A DNA stretch of 64,000 nucleotides, taken from positions 2,304,693-2,368,692 of the forward strand of contig NW_006920410.1 in the NCBI RefSeq assembly GCF_000344685.1. Reading direction: 5' to 3'. Shown in pieces: positions 1 through 11,137 of this stretch; position 1 is the first letter of the stretch, and each line of letters starts with the position of its first letter. A model generated the notes under the pieces. That model made no database searches. It was given only the letters and a program-made list of their open reading frames with translations, and was not told where the DNA came from. This DNA comes from Gloeophyllum trabeum ATCC 11539 (taxonomy: Eukaryota > Basidiomycota > Agaricomycetes > Gloeophyllales > Gloeophyllaceae). The position numbers were made by a program, and so were the translations under genes.

Positions 1-230
1 TGGGATATTCGCACGAACACCGTCATCGTCAAGGCGGCGATGTCGAGTCTGAGACGGGCTGATAGCGCTGGGACGCTCCGAAATTAACAATGTGTAAATG
101 CTAATGTGTTTAACTATCTGTTCATCAACGTGCGTCTCGCAACTGGGTGGCTGGTGACGTTCGTTAATCCAGGGCATGAGGTGGGATGCTTGCATGCGCC
201 ATGGATTTACGTACCACATGCGCATGAAGA

Positions 231-237
231 TATATAG
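231..237 (+). promoter_or_regulatory. Probable TATA box of the AIM6-like gene
   Basis: The sequence TATATAG lies about 85 bases upstream of the first ATG at 317, a typical fungal TATA-to-start spacing. No other core promoter element was recognised. Confidence 0.4.
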
Positions 238-316
238 TACCAATCGTATAATAGGTGGCCGATGCAAGGTTGTGATTATCTTCGGTAGCCCCTCCCGACG
301 ACAGTGCATTCAAGAG

Positions 317-1488
317 ATGGTGTCCATGCTCACTGCCATCCTGAGGGGTGCGGTCATCGTCCTCTTCACCGCGACCTGCGCCGAAGCGAAGGCCACGGTG
401 AATAATCAAGTCACCCTTCTCGAGGAGACAAACTCGTCCCTGCTCCGATACCCGACCCAGTTCACACAGAACATAGTCCCGAAGAACATCCATTCTCATA
501 ATGACTGTATGACCATTGTTTGCTTGGTCACCGACATCCACCATTGAACGTTCGATCCCACTAGATTGGCGGGATGTCCCTCTATTGACAGCTTTGAGTT
601 ACGGAGTCGGGAGTGTGGAAGCAGACGTCTGGCTGGTCAACGGTACCCTATATGTGAGTTTCAAGCTACCGAAACCCCGAACGATCATTCTGAGCCGTGC
701 TCGACATTATTAGGTCGGTCATGAGGTCGCCGCACTGACCCAGGATCGCACTTTCGCATCTCTATACGTGCAACCTCTTGTCAAGATCATCCAGGGGCAA
801 AATCCCAAGAATGTCCTCACCGCAAATCAGACGCAGCCGAAGTTAGCATTGCGGACTTCCCCGCCTGGCCTGCTGAAAGCTGACAGAACTGTACAGCGGC
901 GTGTGGGACACAGCCTCGGGTACCGCTCTGCAATTATTAGTGGACATTAAGACAGATGGTGTCACGTACGTGGATTCTGCTATTGAAGCACTTCCAGTAA
1001 GCTCACGATCCTTCCTCAGAACACTGCCATGGGTGCTCGAAGCCCTCCAGCCACTGCGATCTCAGGGGTTCCTGACGACGTACGCTAATGGAAGCTTAAG
1101 CACTGGGCCGGTAACGGTAGTAGGAACTGGAAATTCCCCGCTTGAGCCGATAAAGGCTCTGGAACCTAGGGACTACTTCTTTGATGCACCCTTGACGCAG
1201 CTGAGGGACCCTTCACTCAATACCACCTGGGATTTCACGTTGTCGCCGCTCGCGAGCACCGATTACGGAACCGCAGTGGGATGGAGTGGTATTGGGGATA
1301 TCAGTGAAGCTCAGCGAACAAACATCACGAAATTTGTCGACGATGCTCACTCATTCGGCATCAAGGCAAGGTTCTGGGATACCCCAGGATGGCCGATCCA
1401 GGCAAGGGACAATGTCTGGAGGGAGCTAGTGAACGACGGTGCGGATTGGCTCAACGCAGACGACTTGGAAGCAGCGAGCCAATTCTGA
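317..1488 (+). CDS. AIM6: AIM6-like secreted PLC-like phosphodiesterase-fold protein
   Basis: Four exons at 317-506, 565-653, 714-841 and 897-1488 join in phase to about 332 residues. The N terminus has a hydrophobic stretch ending in an Ala-rich cleavage-like site, so a signal peptide is likely. HSHNDYWRDVPLLTAL is the conserved start of the altered-inheritance-of-mitochondria protein 6 family, whose fold resembles PI-PLC and glycerophosphodiester phosphodiesterases. NGVWDTASG, DIKTDG and the C-terminal FWDTPGWP fit the same family. The biochemical activity of AIM6 is not settled; the yeast link is to mitochondrial DNA inheritance. The start at 317 is chosen because it follows the TATA box and begins the signal peptide; a second ATG at 326 is also possible. 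Confidence 0.85.
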
Positions 1489-1514
1489 AGGGACTGAATG
1501 GTATTAAGAGGTGC

Positions 1515-2563
1515 TCAAGCATCTGAGCGCGCTACAGGATTTGACGAGCTAGCACGCAAGTCAAGTAGACTACGATCAATACCCAATTTTTGACGTTTTC
1601 TCCATGGCTGGTCGTTCCACTTCGGCTGCGCCAAGGCTCCTTTGGCTAATCGTAGAGCGCCGCGCACCATGCCTGGTAACGCCTTGCCTACCTTGTCTAG
1701 ACGTCCGAAGGTCGCGACTCTCTTCCCATCGGCAGCAGGTACCTCTACCTCTCCTTTGAGTGATTTCGGATCGGCCATGAGTGTTTGCTGAAATAATTCA
1801 ACATCAAATGTGAACACATGTCCGATGAACGGGGACGTACGACATAATCATCTGCCTTGCGGACAAACTCCTCTCGGTCACCCTCACCTCTGTACTTCAG
1901 AGCCTTCTGGACACTCAGCCGAGTTAATGTCCGTAACTCCCCACGATCCTTGATACCTAGGGAAATCTCCTTCTCTAACGTCTCTGAGATGCTAGGCACA
2001 CCAGTCTCGAGCAGTCGCGAATGAGACTCTGTCCGGACCTTCTTGGATAGTAAGTCGTATCCAACCGAACGCGCGGCCATCTCAAAACGCAAGTCTCGAG
2101 GATTGTCGACCAACTCTAGAATTGCGACTGGAGCATTGTCGCCTGGCCTGTTGCCATATTTATGGATGCGAGTGTAACCACCTGGCCGCTCGGCGTATCG
2201 CTGAGACAGAGTCCCGAACAGCTTTGGCAGGAGAGACTGGTTGAGGACGAACCCCGAAGCCTTACGGTAAGCAGGGATTGTTCCGCGCTTGCCCAAGGTG
2301 ATTATCTTCGAGGAGGAGTGGTGAAACGTGGACGACGGAACAGGACTATGGGGGACGAACCTTCTCAGCCAGCCTCGCAGTATCCCTCGCCTTCGGAAGA
2401 GTGGTCTTTATTTGCTCATGCTCCAGCAGGGACGTGACCAAATTCCTAATAATGCCCTTAGGTCAATACTCGCTGAGACCTAGGGTCCATGTCATTACCG
2501 AAGCATGAGCATTCTGTGGGACGACGTCCGCGAAAACTTCCGAAACGCTACGCCATGTTTCAT
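1515..2563 (-). CDS. MRPL8: Mitochondrial large-subunit ribosomal protein bL17m
   Basis: Four exons (2499-2563, 2361-2445, 1841-2305, 1515-1787) give about 295 residues. The first exon encodes [20 protein letters not shown], the signature N terminus of bacterial L17; the second and third give [13 protein letters not shown] and [29 protein letters not shown] is the conserved core loop. Bacterial L17 is about 120 residues, so this protein carries a C-terminal extension of some 160 residues, as fungal mitochondrial L17 proteins commonly do. It is expected to sit near the exit tunnel of the mitoribosome. Homology is certain; the third intron (1788-1840) is supported by phase and splice sites. Confidence 0.93.
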
Positions 2564-3005
2564 GGTGGTACAGAAGAAGCCCTGGACGACTCAGGCGCTG
2601 ATGTGCCAGTAAGAGAGACAAAGCGTATGTTATTGTGCGCCTTCCCGATTGAGCGTCAACGTAGGCCAGAAAACGTACCGGCACTTTCCGGTACTATTGA
2701 GCCCGAGTCCAACACTCGAAGTTGATGCCTTCCCAAGTCCCGACCAATGAAAATTATTTTGACTGAGGTGATCTAAATGGCAAGATAGTTCGAACCTTAG
2801 ATACTAGGCGAAAAACGTATACTACGCCCGCTGTAAGTCAGCTAGTCATGGCCGTCTTCATATTCACCAGAGACGGTTTCACGCTGTATAAATCTTAAGT
2901 GGCAGCCCTTGAAACGTATGTGTTTGCTATGTGAGCAGGTGACGTTCTGCCGCCAACGTCCTGACTTCGTGGTGGAGAGGTGGGGTCAGGACAGCTTACT
3001 AGAGG
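2564..3005. other. Intergenic, nothing recognised
   Basis: About 440 bases between the bL17m start and the stop of the next minus-strand gene. No conserved exon or RNA gene was seen; it must hold the bL17m promoter. Confidence 0.5.
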
Positions 3006-3979
3006 TCACTCTATTGGCGCAGCAGGATGGTCCATCTCAAAGAAGATGACACTAATACCCCAAAGCTGAATAACCTCTGCCCGGAAAGACAACCACGAGG
3101 CCGGTTGAATCCCTCGTTCTTCCACAATATCACACAGAGACCCCAAAGACCTGGGCAACTAACCGAGCTTGGAAGCGGTGAGATGAGTAAATGTGACTGA
3201 CCTGCGGAGACAAGCAATCGCCGGGTAGTCGAACAAACTGGAGATCCAGCGGTTAGAAAATCCCGAACGAAGCTCGCCGCCAAGGTACTCAGTCGACCAC
3301 AACGCCTGCAATTTGATCAGGCTAGAAGCGACGAGTGAGGTCATGCACACATAAACCCGGGCGCCTGTTGGGGTGCCGCACCTCGGGATGCTGAGAACGG
3401 CAGAGATGGGTCGTGTTAACGATATTATGCGCTGATCCTGATAAGTAGAGCTCTCACCGGAACCAACGTGTTGGCCGCTACCACGAGCCACTTAGTCAAG
3501 GGATAACCACCGTGGCTAGAAGCAACGAAGCCAGTAGCAGATGAGCTGAGAGAACCTAGAAAAATCATTCACTGCGGAAGGAGCGGTGGTCGGATAAGAT
3601 ACGAAGAGGGAGATTCTCAAGATCGTGGTCTAGGCAGCCAGTGGCTTTGGGGGCCTGCTACCCAAGATAGAAGCTCTGTCGCGCCCTACAGGGATGGCGG
3701 AGTCCCTAACACCAAGAAAAAGATTATGAACGTCAGCCTCAACCTTCGTTCTGCCTGCACCGATCCGCCTGCCTGGGCCGTCATCACTGAAGTCAAAGGT
3801 TTCTCCTTATTTGAGGCACCTCAAATCAACCAAAGCCGGAAAGGCACCTAGTTGTGAGTCTTATTCCTATAGCGCTTCAGCGGTTCTTCCAGTGTATACT
3901 TGTCGGCTGAGCAAGGAATTTCATTGAAGTAGGTATATGTCCAGAAAGGGATCAGGTGAGGCTGCTCCTGGAAGTCGGA
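3006..3979 (-). CDS. Unidentified multi-exon protein (C-terminal part resolved)
   Basis: I do not recognise the family. Exons 3900-3979, 3662-3786, 3603-3615, 3458-3545, 3357-3390, 3298-3305, 3202-3237 and 3006-3158 have usable splice sites and phases that sum correctly to a TGA at 3006-3008. The product would contain QPHLIPFWTYTYFNEIPCSA, GRTKVEADVHNLFLGVRDSA, ASSHGGYPLTKWLVVAANT, RPGVVFVRLPGD and GISVIFFEMDHPAAPIE. Two exons are only 13 and 8 bases long. At least one N-terminal exon must lie between about 4050 and 4240 (a peptide APVPGFGDVRSHSELEGTR is readable there), but its joins are not settled. A stop directly before a possible donor at 3848 makes me prefer the donor at 3899. It is divergent from the ACP gene. 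Confidence 0.5.
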
Positions 3980-4440
3980 CTTGTATGTATTTGGAAAAGC
4001 ACAGGCGGCAGTGATGTGTGTTGACAGAGCTCCGAGCAACAGGGACCCCTACACCTGGATACATCATGGGCGTACGCCCCAGGAACAGGTCTTATTGCCT
4101 GCGGAGATAAAATAATTTCTTGCCATCCCAATATTGACGGGTGCCTTCAAGTTCGCTGTGGCTTCGAACGTCGCCGAAGCCTGGGACAGGAGCTTCGATA
4201 GCTAGTAGTCGTAGACGCTAAGCGGCTCCTGCATGCGTCCCAGCAATTGATGCCAGCGAATTACTGGGAGTAGTCATCAAGTACTTACTGTATCAGTATG
4301 TATGTCTGCCTGTGAGGTTCAGGTTTACGATAATTGGTAGTTATTATTAGTTCGGCGACCAAGCGGGTCCGGCACTTCCCGACGACTCCCGTCAACGAGT
4401 TGCAACATTACGCACAGAAACGCGTCTCCGCTGGTTCGCC

Positions 4441-5037
4441 ATGTCCTTCGCTCGTCTCGCTCTCAGAACTGCCTCTAGGGCCACATACCCGCGTGTATAC
4501 CCGCGCGCGTCACTAACAGTTGCCAACCGCTGGAGCCGCTTGCCCCAGCGGGCCAACTTCTCTGCCGCTGCGGGTCTCTCGAAAGATCAAATTGAGAGCC
4601 GCGTTCTTGAGGTCCTCAAAGGTTTCGAGAAAGTTGACCCTTCTAAGGTTCTTTGTTTCTACAGATGAATCCTCGTGTCTGGTCTAAATGTCCCCTTCAC
4701 GTTCAGCTGAGCACTTCGTCACGGTTCTCAGAAGATTTGGGTTTGGATAGTCTGGATGCGGTGGAAGTAGTTATGGCCGTGGAGGAGGTACGTTCATGAG
4801 TTGAGGCCCCTACTGGGCTGAATAAGCTTACTGGTGGACAGGAATTTTCGATAGAAATCCCTGACGCCGAGGCCGACGATATCACCAGCGTCCAGCAAGG
4901 TAAGAATATATTATCTGACTGTGTTGCCAGCTCTGAGTTCTCCGTTGCAGCTATCGATTACATTGCCAAGACGCCCGAAGGTGCGCACATAAGCTCTCAA
5001 CCTTTCTTCCATAACTCATCGTTCCCCAGCTCAATGA
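4441..5037 (+). CDS. ACP1: Mitochondrial acyl carrier protein
   Basis: Five exons (4441-4647, 4707-4787, 4842-4899, 4951-4980, 5030-5037) encode about 127 residues. The first 45 or so residues are rich in Arg, Ser and Ala with no acidic residue, a mitochondrial presequence. The core DLGLDSLDAVEVVMAVEEEF holds the DSL serine that receives 4'-phosphopantetheine. The protein ends in IDYIAKTPEAQ, like other fungal mitochondrial ACPs. It serves type II fatty-acid and octanoate/lipoate synthesis, is a subunit of complex I, and with LYR proteins supports Fe-S assembly. The last exon holds only two codons, completed from a split codon, and the stop. Confidence 0.95.
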
Positions 5038-5513
5038 ACTCGAGCATTCTTCCAAAAGTCTGCATTAAGGCACGACCTAGACCATCATCATACTCCTTCG
5101 TGGCGCCTTCTGCCAAAGAAGAGTATTAAGGTTATTGGAGTGCGGGGGCTTTATCCGGATGTGGTTCTGGGTCAGGGTACAAGCGTCGCAGAACAATGAG
5201 AGTATAATAGCTGATAATCGCGAAGTTAGAGGAGCGTAATCCTGATCACGAATCTTGAGTGTTAAGCAATAAGGGTCCTCGGTATCCGTGATCCGTACGC
5301 ATCTGAGTGTCTTCCTACAGATGGAGAGCGGCAGTGAACTCAACTTTGGTCTGTGGTCGGCCGGTGCAACCCAGGATATCGGCGGCCCGGGTTCCGTCAC
5401 TCGACTGCCCCTGTATACAGATCGAGCCGCATCCCTTGCCCGACTAGAGGCGGAGAAATATAAATACTGACATCCTCTGCACGAATCATGTCAGAATCTG
5501 GGACACATTCGAC
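5038..5513. other. Intergenic, tandem genes
   Basis: 3' region of the ACP gene and promoter of the gluconolactonase gene. No exon or RNA gene recognised. Confidence 0.5.
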
Positions 5514-6818
5514 ATGGCACCGGTCAAACAAATGCGAATCTCCGACCCGTTCCTCAAAGTCGGCTGCACTCTCGGCGAAGGTGATTATATCGGCTCACAT
5601 ATCGCGGACGAGTACACCTAGTGACCGATCCCCTTTAGGTCCCCTCTATGACCCAAGCACATCCACGCTCTACTTTGTCGACATTGACGAGAAGAAGGTA
5701 TTATTCACGGATCGGAATGCGGATATCACCGTTGCTGACAATGCGTAGGTGTACCGCTTGGATACGAACTCCTCACAGTTATCAGTTGAACAGTTCGACG
5801 AATCGATCACTTGTCTAGCCCTGCGCAAGAGTGGGGGAGGCGTAAGGGTATAATTGCTTCGCCCTATCGCTACCGCTGACGGACGCCGTAGCTGGCTTGC
5901 ACGACTGCGACGGGCTATGCCGTCTTAGAAGATTCTCAGATCAAATACCTGAGTAGGCCTATTCCTCAAGACCACTTACCATATACCAGATTCAACGACG
6001 GCGCATGTGATAGCAAGGGCCGTTACTTTGCCGGAACTGTATACTCCAAAGAACACGATGTCCCTGGGCGTCTCTGGAGATACGATCCTGCGGACAGATC
6101 TTGCGTCGTGGTAGACGAGGGTCCTTTCACGGTGCGTCAGTAATGACAATAATGGCCAGTGCTACTTTCCCATGGTGAATACCACAGGACTCCAACGGCC
6201 TAGGCTGGAGTCTGGACGAAAAGACTATGTAGCAACGATGGATTCTTGCAACCAGCAGTCTCTAATCATCCATACAGGTACTTCGTGGACTCGCTCAGGA
6301 ACATCATCTATGCATATGACTACGACGACGGGTTGCTGAGTAACCGTCGTGTCTTCATCGACGCCCTGGCACAGGGCCAGCCGGAGAATTCATTCCCGGA
6401 TGGCCTGTGTATTGACAGCGAAGGCGGTATATGGAGTGCCAGGTACGTTGTGACATGCTTTCATGATACGAAGCCGCGGTATATGCGATACTCTTCCTGC
6501 TTTAGATGGGGAGGCTCTCGGATCGTCCGGTATACCAAGGACGGAGTCGAAGACATGGAAATCCACTTTCCTACTGCGCTCAACGTTACCGCCTGCTGTT
6601 TCGGAGGTAAGCGGTCTTACTTTGAATTTGTCCGCCCGCTGTCTAAGCCGTCATTAGGTCCTAACGAGGATCAGCTGTATGTAACTACTGCTCATTGCGG
6701 TGCGGTAGGAGGTGATCCAAGTAGACAAGCATCCTACCCTGACTCTGGGCATCTTTTCGTGGTAAACCTAGAAGGCCAATACACCGGTGGTAGATGGCGC
6801 CACGCATTCGGAGGATAG
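5514..6818 (+). CDS. SMP-30/gluconolactonase/LRE-like family protein
   Basis: Eight exons (5514-5580, 5639-5697, 5749-5841, 5892-6131, 6188-6228, 6278-6442, 6506-6606, 6658-6818) give about 308 residues, the usual family length. Family hallmarks are visible in order: LGEGPLYDPSTSTLYFVDI (metal-binding Glu of the first blade), RFNDGACDSKGRYFAGT, NGLGWSLDEKTMYFVDS and FPDGLCIDSEGGIWSARWGG. These mark a six-bladed propeller with a divalent-metal lactonase or hydrolase site. No signal peptide is seen, so a cytosolic enzyme is likely. The substrate cannot be told from sequence; candidates are sugar lactones. Two exon junctions split the ATG and GGT codons and confirm the joins. Confidence 0.9.
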
Positions 6819-7406
6819 GAACGTATGTAGCTGGGATGCTTCTTTTTACTTACGTTGTTTATGGATACGATGCGGACTTCTACCGTTGTGATCGATATTC
6901 ATTAGTTTTCACATCGCCATCAAAGCCGCGGAGTTACCCTGACGGACAAAGCGATATTCAAGAGTGCCAGTGGGCGCCGTGTCCGCGTTTTCGACTTCCC
7001 AGTGCGCCGCAGTCTTGCAGGGGAGATAGATAGATCCAGGGTACAACGAGTACGCCCTGAAGATGAAGATGAAGTCATGCATGGCACATACGGCGCAAGC
7101 AACCCTAATCAGGGCTATTGTGGCAGGCTGCATTAAGCCACTCCTCGTGTAGGTAGTGGACTTGCGGGAAATCAGGAGAATCAGAAAAGTGTCACGCCTT
7201 ACTATATGGTCGATATGAAAGACTCTCGATCGTCAGGAGAGATTGAGAATTGTATCATAGTTAAAGGAGATAACAGCTGTCCCGTATGTGGGGTGACATC
7301 CTTTGTTGGCATGATAGGCCTAGGGCAAGCCCTACAAATGCCGAGTCATGACTGCTCCGAGCACATGCCTGCAAGCGGTAGACACAGTTTGTGTGCTTTA
7401 CATGTA
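6819..7406. other. Intergenic, nothing recognised
   Basis: About 590 bases between the gluconolactonase stop and the probable 3' exon of a minus-strand gene. No coherent reading was found on either strand. Confidence 0.4.
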
Positions 7407-7493
7407 CTAGTACTCGCCAAAGCCGTCTGCCTTGAAGCCTTCGATTAGGCCGCGATTTAGCGAAGCCAACCACGAAGTCCAAGTCTGGATGAA
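7407..7493 (-). CDS. Probable C-terminal exon of an unresolved minus-strand gene
   Basis: After an acceptor TTGTAG at 7494-7499 a 29-codon exon reads FIQTWTSWLASLNRG then LIEGFKADGFGEY and a stop. It looks like the C-terminal end of a fungal glycoside hydrolase, but that is only an impression. Upstream on the same strand, about 7500-7800, other open stretches are readable (for example SAGSDLVPLNACTHLDIDF), but I could not join them in phase. It may be an intact gene with many short exons or a decaying copy. The region up to the RPL16 promoter otherwise shows nothing clear. Confidence 0.3.
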   Translation of the reverse strand, partial: FIQTWTSWLASLNRGLIEGFKADGFGEY

Positions 7494-8140
7494 CTACAAT
7501 GCACATCTAACACATCGGGGTGATAGGTGAACTCAAGGAAGGTCTCCTCTTAGGGTTAGGAGCATCACATTGACCGGCGAACATCGAGAAGGAGAAGTCT
7601 ATATCCAAATGCGTACAGGCGTTAAGGGGGACAAGGTCCGAACCCGCGGAGACAGATTGTTCGACCACGGCGGTACATCGTGAGCTGCGAAGGGTTGGTC
7701 TACACTGGTAGAAGGGAATGTAGTAACGTAGTAAGCGTAAGCGGTGATTATGAGTCAATGCCGCGAGTAGAACTGTCAGAGACTGTCTGCTCATCGAAGA
7801 GGAAATGCCGAAGAAGACTTACAAGTGGCGGGAATGTGGCCGAAATGTGGCCAATGGCCATCCAACTTAAAGACCTGCCTAATTTGGATGCAGCGGTGAT
7901 GGCCCGGCATGCCCCGAGAGCCAACTGTGCAGTTCCATGTCACGGTGGCTGTCACTCATACGGCTTCTAGAGTGCGTAGAGTACGGTTAACGACTTCAAG
8001 ATCTCAAGGTAAGCCTACCGCTGTGCTGCTGCCCGGAGCTCGTTCTCATTGTTCTTCATCACGCTCTAGGTTGGTAGTGCTCGTGCTCGCTGGCGAGAAG
8101 ACGCGTTGACGACGTTACTTTGAACCGCTAGACTCTCGCC

Positions 8141-8925
8141 ATGGCCACTTTCTCCTCCAGCCCCATCGTAATTGATGGCAAGGGCCATCTCCTTGGCCGG
8201 CTGGCTTCAATCATCTCGAAGCAGATTCTTTCTGGCCAGAAAATCGTTGTGGTACGGTGCGAGGAAATCAACATCTCGGGGAGCTTCTTCCGCAACAAGG
8301 TACGTGCCTCGCATCGTATCAGGAGAACACGACTAACCGTCAGGTTGAATCGCCTCGCTCGCACCTCCTTTAGCTCCGGTACCACAACTTCCTCCACAAA
8401 CGCCACATTGTCAACCCCAAGAAATCTGGCCCCTTCCACCACCGCGCCCCCTCCAAGATTTTGTTCCGTGCCATTCGTGGCATGATTCCCCACAAGACCG
8501 CCCGCGGCGCAGCTGCCCTCGAGCGCCTCAAGTTGTTCGAGGGTGTTCCCCCACCCTACGACAGGAAGAAGAGGATGGTCGTGCCGGAGGCGTTGCGAGT
8601 GTTGAGATTGAAGCCTGGCAGGAAGTACTGCACGGTCAAGGTGAGTCCTTATACTCTGAAAGCGAGAGCGTCGTTTCTGAATGCTCATATAATGCAGCGT
8701 CTGTCCCACGAGGTTGGCTGGGGCTACAAGGACGTTGTGGACCGTCTGGAGGAGAAGAGGAAGGTGAAGGCCCAGGCCTTCCACGCGCGCAAGGTACGTC
8801 CCATACTACTCGCTTGTACTAGCGGGAATGTAATACCCTTGCTATCCAAGCTTGCCGCTGTCAAGCTGCGCCAAAAGGCTATCGCGGACAACACGTCGGA
8901 GAATCTCACACAGCTCGGTTATTAG
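8141..8925 (+). CDS. RPL16: 60S ribosomal protein L16 (uL13, L13a)
   Basis: Four exons (8141-8299, 8374-8640, 8698-8793, 8851-8925) give 198 residues, the standard length. [20 protein letters not shown] and the basic [20 protein letters not shown] are family signatures, as are [18 protein letters not shown] and the C-terminal LTQLGY. It is a structural component of the cytosolic large subunit. A GGTAAG...CTCTAG pair at about 8008-8069 suggests a short 5'UTR intron, common in fungal ribosomal protein genes; this is inference. No box C/D snoRNA was seen in the introns. Confidence 0.97.
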
Positions 8926-9681
8926 GCGGACGGGCATCTCAGCCTCCTTTACCCTACGTTCGCTCTCCGCTACCTATGACCAGATGCTATGAGATATTCT
9001 ATGTAACACTTTACTGCTCCACTATGCAGCGCTGTCGGGCGTTATGTCGAATATGATGCGTCGTTCCTCGGGCTTGCGCATCTGTATCATGCTTCGAAAG
9101 CAGGCAGCCAATCCGGCGTTGTCGAATCGCAACCGTGGAGGACGGTATGTACTGATGCTTCCTACCCTGGGAAGCCACAACCTGTGAAACCTGTACTGTG
9201 TACTGCATCTTCGCGGAGCGATGCTAGCATTATTCTCAAGAGATGTACCTGGAAGGATTTACATACTTTTATAACGTCCTTAATGTGCGGATTGCAAACA
9301 TGCGCGAAAGCAGTACGATGGGGCGGAAACTAAGCGGCGACAACAAGTACCTAGGGTAGACGGAGCATCTGAGACATGAGAGGGAGATGAAACAGTATGG
9401 AACAGGCGAGCGACAAGGAAATGTCGGAGGTTAGGCGCATATCGGCATGCAGTTGTACGATATTTTGGTAAGACGGCGATCAAGAATGGACATGGGGGAA
9501 GGGGGAGGTGTACATGGTCCGTTTATATACTTGCATGGAACACTGGCCTGCGCCAGTTGGTTTGGGGGCTATTCGGTGACAGCTTCAAATCTAGGGCTCG
9601 ACGCCAGGACGATGCGCGCGAGGGGGGCGACCTGCAGAGGTCGAAGCGTTCCGTGTCACGGAATGGGTGAGGGTGGCGGGA
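8926..9681. other. Intergenic between convergent genes
   Basis: Holds the 3' regions of RPL16 and of the KH-domain gene. No exon, tRNA or repeat recognised. Confidence 0.5.
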
Positions 9682-10840
9682 CTAATCTTGCATCTCTTGC
9701 TGCTGCTGCTCTCTCCCGACGCGCCTCTCCTTCTCGCTCTCCAGCTGGTTATACAGTAGGAAGAGGGCTTTCTCGTTTGCCTCGGGAGTGCCCACGATGG
9801 TGAACATCCTCTCGCCGGTCTCGTCGTGGGGTGCCTTGGCTATCGAGATCTTGGAACCAGACAGACGGCGGATTTCCGTGATCTTGGAGCCGCCACGACC
9901 GATGATGCAGCCGACCATGTCAGAAGGAATGGAGATATTCTGGGTCCTCAAGTTCGCGGGTTGTGTTGACGGTGATCCGGGAGAAGGGGGAGTCCCACGC
10001 CCACGGTTGGCGTCCCCGTTACTTCGGCGGCCGGCACCGTTGTAGTTGGAGGATGAATAGGCGGTCGATGAACGTCTGCCTCCTCCGGATCGGTCGTCCG
10101 CGGCACCAGGATGGAAGAAGACGGTGCCCTGGCCCCTCTCCCAGTCTTCCAGAAGGCACTTTCCGATCTCCTGCAAGGCATTCCCAATGGCCTCGATCGG
10201 TCCCTGGACTTCGACGATACGTTCCGTGGACTGCGGAAGCATTTCCTTGGACGCAACCATACGTACGCCGGTGCCGTCCTGGATAGCCTTGATTTTCTGA
10301 CCGTTGCGACCAATGACGGTGCCCATGAGGTTGTGCGAGATGAGAAGGCGGATGGACGTGTGGGTGGAAGACGGGGAGGAGATGGATATCGGGGACGTGG
10401 GGTTTGCGGCGACGAGCTGCTGGATGATCAGGGTGTAGGCCTAGATATTTGGGCGGAACGTTAGCACACTACAACGTAGACGCCGGAGGACGGTATACCT
10501 TTGCGACACCCTCGACTGGCCCGGTGACGGAAAGGACACGTTCATGGACACCCTGGATGACCTTGCTGACGCCCGCCTTGACGCCGGTCTGTTCTCTGAG
10601 GTCGGCAACATTTTTTCCGCCCTTGCCGATGATGACGCCGGCGTCTTTTGTGCTGACCAGAGCTCGCAGAGTGAGCGTATCATCGCTGCCGGGAGAGGGC
10701 GAACGCGACATCTCGGGGGACGCTGGAAGAGATCATGGCAGGGTGAAAAAAAGACGCGTCAACACGGAAGAGGACGACAGACGAGACGGAAGACACTGAC
10801 GTGAGTCTCGGGAACGACCACGGGGGGACTCGGACGACAT
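9682..10840 (-). CDS. Three-KH-domain poly(C)-binding-type RNA-binding protein
   Basis: Three exons (10801-10840, 10499-10722, 9682-10440) give about 340 residues. An SR-rich N terminus is followed by KH1 at about 30-95 with the loop IIGKGGKNVADLREQTGVKA, KH2 at about 110-185 with VIGRNGQKIKAIQDGTGVRM and KH3 at about 255-320 with IIGRGGSKITEIRRLSGSKI. All three GxxG loops are intact. Between KH2 and KH3 is a Gly/Arg/Ser-rich linker with RGG-like elements, and the C terminus has a short Gln run. The arrangement matches PCBP/hnRNP K and fungal Rnc1/Hek2-like proteins, which bind C-rich mRNA and control stability or localisation. It is divergent from the NUFIP gene with 297 bases between starts. 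Confidence 0.9.
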
Positions 10841-11137
10841 TGGCGGGGCGGGGAGGAGGGCAGAAGGGAGAAGGAGAGCGTCGGGGAGGGGAGAGGGCAG
10901 ACGACGGGCGGCGATGTTTGAGCGTTGAAGACTGCGGGAACGGGCCCGGCGGTCTCGACCTGGGCGAGTTAAAACCGCTGCCCGGCCGAGCGAGCGCCCC
11001 GGGTCCGCCTGCGCGCCTCGGCCTCAGCTTCTCGGAGCCCGCCCGGCCGCCCTCGGCCCGACGCGTCTAATCTGGGCTCGGAGTGTGTACGCGTTGTTTG
11101 GCCACCGCGTGTCCCGCCGGCACCGAGCCTTGCAGCG
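10841..11137. promoter_or_regulatory. Shared divergent promoter, KH protein / NUFIP
   Basis: 297 GC-rich bases lie between two divergent start codons, so both promoters must be here. No clear TATA box was seen, in keeping with housekeeping genes. Confidence 0.5.

Noticed and set aside
2790..2820. TTCGAAC loop resembling a tRNA T arm
   Set aside because: Flanking bases do not form a 5-bp stem and no acceptor or anticodon arm is present.
3848..3860. Donor GTGCC directly after an in-frame TAG as the splice site of the 3.0-4.2 kb gene
   Set aside because: The exon would include a stop codon and the next exon would be out of phase; the donor GTATAC at 3899 fits instead.
8128..8784. 218-codon minus-strand frame
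   Set aside because: Antisense shadow of RPL16 exons.
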